Positions 62,015-64,000 of a DNA stretch of 64,000 bases are shown here, one piece after another. The notes under the pieces were generated by a model, which made no database searches, was not told the DNA's origin, and was given only the letters and a program-made list of their open reading frames with translations. The stretch is from Gymnogyps californianus (taxonomy: Eukaryota > Chordata > Aves > Accipitriformes > Cathartidae), in contig NC_059487.1 in assembly GCF_018139145.2 (NCBI RefSeq), forward strand, positions 5,043,792-5,107,791. The letters are read 5' to 3'. The stretch's first letter is position 1; the number at the start of each line of letters is the position of its first letter. Position numbers and translations under genes: made by a program.

Positions 62015-64000
62015 AAGTAAGTGCTACTGTGTACTTTTCAGAGGAGGGATTGAGGTGTAGAGTGAATTTGGGCCTTGACTTTGGACTTGAACTCAATCTG
62101 CTTACTGTCTAAGTGTTGGTTTGGCCTCTGGACTGGCTCAACGTGCTTGTCAGATGCTGGTTCCCACCTGAGTGTTCTTATGGGGAAGAGACATGACTGG
62201 TTCAAGCCACTAAGCTCAGAAAACATGAGCAGATACCAAATGTCATGGGTGAGCGATGACTTTGGCACTGCAACCCCTAACTTCATCCAGGGTTTGGGAC
62301 CTCAATCGGCTACTCAGGTTGCCTGATTCTAGTACAAGGGACTTAGAGGTCAAATCTTTTCTCTTCCAGGGGAAAAAAAATGTTCTGACTTTCCTAGGTT
62401 GTCCTAAAAGGAGCTTTTGTCCATCCTTCCTTTTGGAGGTTTGCGATGTTGCCAAAGAAATCCAAGGTAACCTGCCTTTGCTCAAGCAGAAAGGTACGTA
62501 AGTTGTGACATTATCTTTAAGAATGGCTCCCATCTTTCACATTATATTATTTACAGAAAACAGCTCATAGGACAGTAGCAGAAATCCCTGAGTGAGCATC
62601 GTGGTCATGAGATGAAAGATAAAATCACGGTGTTTCCTCTGCCTGTTCACTCAATGAAACTTGAACTCTTTCTGTGAAGTAGCTAGGCTTTGACAAGAGG
62701 AGTGGAGAAGATCTCCAAGAAGAGCGGGTAGCCAGGGAATTACAGCATCATTCTGGGACATGGGAGATGTTTATTTGAAGCCCTCTGATTGAGAAATGGA
62801 GCTTCTGCAGGAGTGCAGGAGCTGCTGAGTAATTTAGTCAAGCAGCAGTGACATCTACGTGGCGTGGTTTGGCCTGAAAGGAGGCCCAGGCAGCCTGCTT
62901 TTGGAGGAGCACGCCCCACCTAGGAATGCTTGGCACTCACCCGCAGGTACTGCAAGGGATTTAGGTAGATGAAAGCCTGTTTTGTGGAGTCCAAGCAGGG
63001 CTAGGCGTGAGCTTGGTGTGCAGCCCAGCTCAAGTGGTGACATGCGCAGATGCTGAGCTGTGGAGGGAGCGCTACTGCTGAAAAAAAGATGCATCAAGAG
63101 TTAGGGATTAGGCACATCATCTCTTTCAATGAAGGCGCCCAAAGGGCAAGTTGCGCAAGGTGGTTGAGCTGCTCTAACAGTTCACTCCTGCCAAAAGAGG
63201 GATGTCTCTCTTTACCACCCAGCTCTTGTTAGATCTTTGCTGAACCAGTTCCCCACACTGACTGCAGCAGTGGTGAGCTATCAGAGCAAGTATCTCATGG
63301 GACTTCATCCTGTCAGGTGTTTGCAGAAGTTCACAATGAAGCAGAAAATTGAATCCTTGCGTCTGGGGTACTATGCTAGCACCTTCTCTGCCAAGCAGTT
63401 TTATTTACCACGCGTTCCTGTTTACAGTTTCTGAAGGATCTGGAAGAAATTACAAGAGTGACGGTTATGAGAGGGGATGTACTCCAGGTTGGCGAGATGG
63501 GTTTGTGCTTTTGTTACCACATTGCCTCTTCCTAGCAAAATGGACTTGCTGGTGGTATTCCCTGACTTTCTTGAGCTCTCATGTTAACTCTGGTAAGTGT
63601 GTATAAATGGAAGAATGAACATCATACAGCAAATAACAGTTTAGTTTTCAGTTTTTTGTAGAAGGCCTGTGTTTCAGGCTGGAAAATGCCTCTGCAGCGC
63701 ACTTAGATGGGAGTGTTGCTGAATTGCTTTTCCTGGTTATTCGCTCCATATTCCTTTATGTTGTATCAAGCTGTCCAGCCTGTGTTTCAGGGAGGATCCG
63801 ATCCTCACTGTGACACTGCGGGTCACATAGCAAAGCCCCCTGGTAAAGCAGTGTATCTGTCACAATAGTATGCTTCCAGTGCACAGAAAAGAAATCCAAT
63901 AGAAAAGTGACATGATAAAAGATAAGCTGCGTTAAACAAAGACGTTTTCTGTGTATCACACCAAAACATGGTGTATTTCATAACACAGCAGAGCACGCTT
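62015..64000. other. Non-coding stretch, possible cryptic exon
   Basis: No gene recognised. A faint MIR-like likeness on the minus strand occurs at about 62015-62110. A 96-base piece (62398-62493) bordered by CTTTCCTAG and GTACGT stays open in one frame and is discussed under findings. The remainder has short open frames on both strands without family features. Confidence 0.4.

Noticed and set aside
1..64000. CRISPR arrays, operons, phage or plasmid genes
   Set aside because: No regularly spaced repeats, dense coding or ribosome-binding-site pattern; the sequence is vertebrate.

Overview
The window reads as ordinary nuclear DNA from a bird, probably a neoavian (non-galliform) species. Two transposon relics support this. 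One is a CR1 (chicken repeat 1) LINE fragment at 22299-23243. The other is a solo ERVL-type LTR at 38449-39041 whose ends, TATA box and poly(A) signal match a family I remember as common in Neoaves. The background is AT-leaning and CpG-poor, with many short A, T, C and G runs. No bacterial, phage or CRISPR-like organisation is present, and I found no convincing host protein-coding exon, tRNA, rRNA or known small RNA. The window therefore looks like a large intron or an intergenic gene desert.

Layout. From 1 to 22.3 kb there is unique-looking sequence with simple tracts, including a 35-base poly(C) run at 13958-13992, a conserved-element-like stretch with a 16-bp direct repeat near 17.4 kb, and a MIR-like SINE fossil near 20.9 kb. 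From 22.3 to 23.2 kb lies the CR1 fragment on the minus strand. It encodes the end of a reverse transcriptase open reading frame that is broken by one stop. From 23.2 to 38.4 kb there is more unique-looking sequence with simple tracts. At 38.45-39.04 kb a solo LTR sits between perfect 5-bp target duplications, flanked by two MIR-like fossils. From 39 to 64 kb there are several stretches that look like conserved non-coding DNA (near 41.7, 48.1, 50.6 and 51.5 kb), a MIR-like fossil near 47.1 kb, G-rich tracts, and a few open frames that are probably chance.

The most interesting recurring signal is a set of short, highly diverged quasi-palindromes built around the core CATTGAAGTCAATGG. At least seven copies are spread from 7.3 to 51.1 kb. 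They look like remains of an old amniote miniature inverted-repeat or similar element. Other local signals are a perfect inverted pair of E2F-like sites (41599-41632) and clusters of homeodomain-type TAATTA cores. No gene-to-gene cooperation can be described because no working host gene is visible. I did not find evidence for an undescribed system; the findings are graded accordingly.
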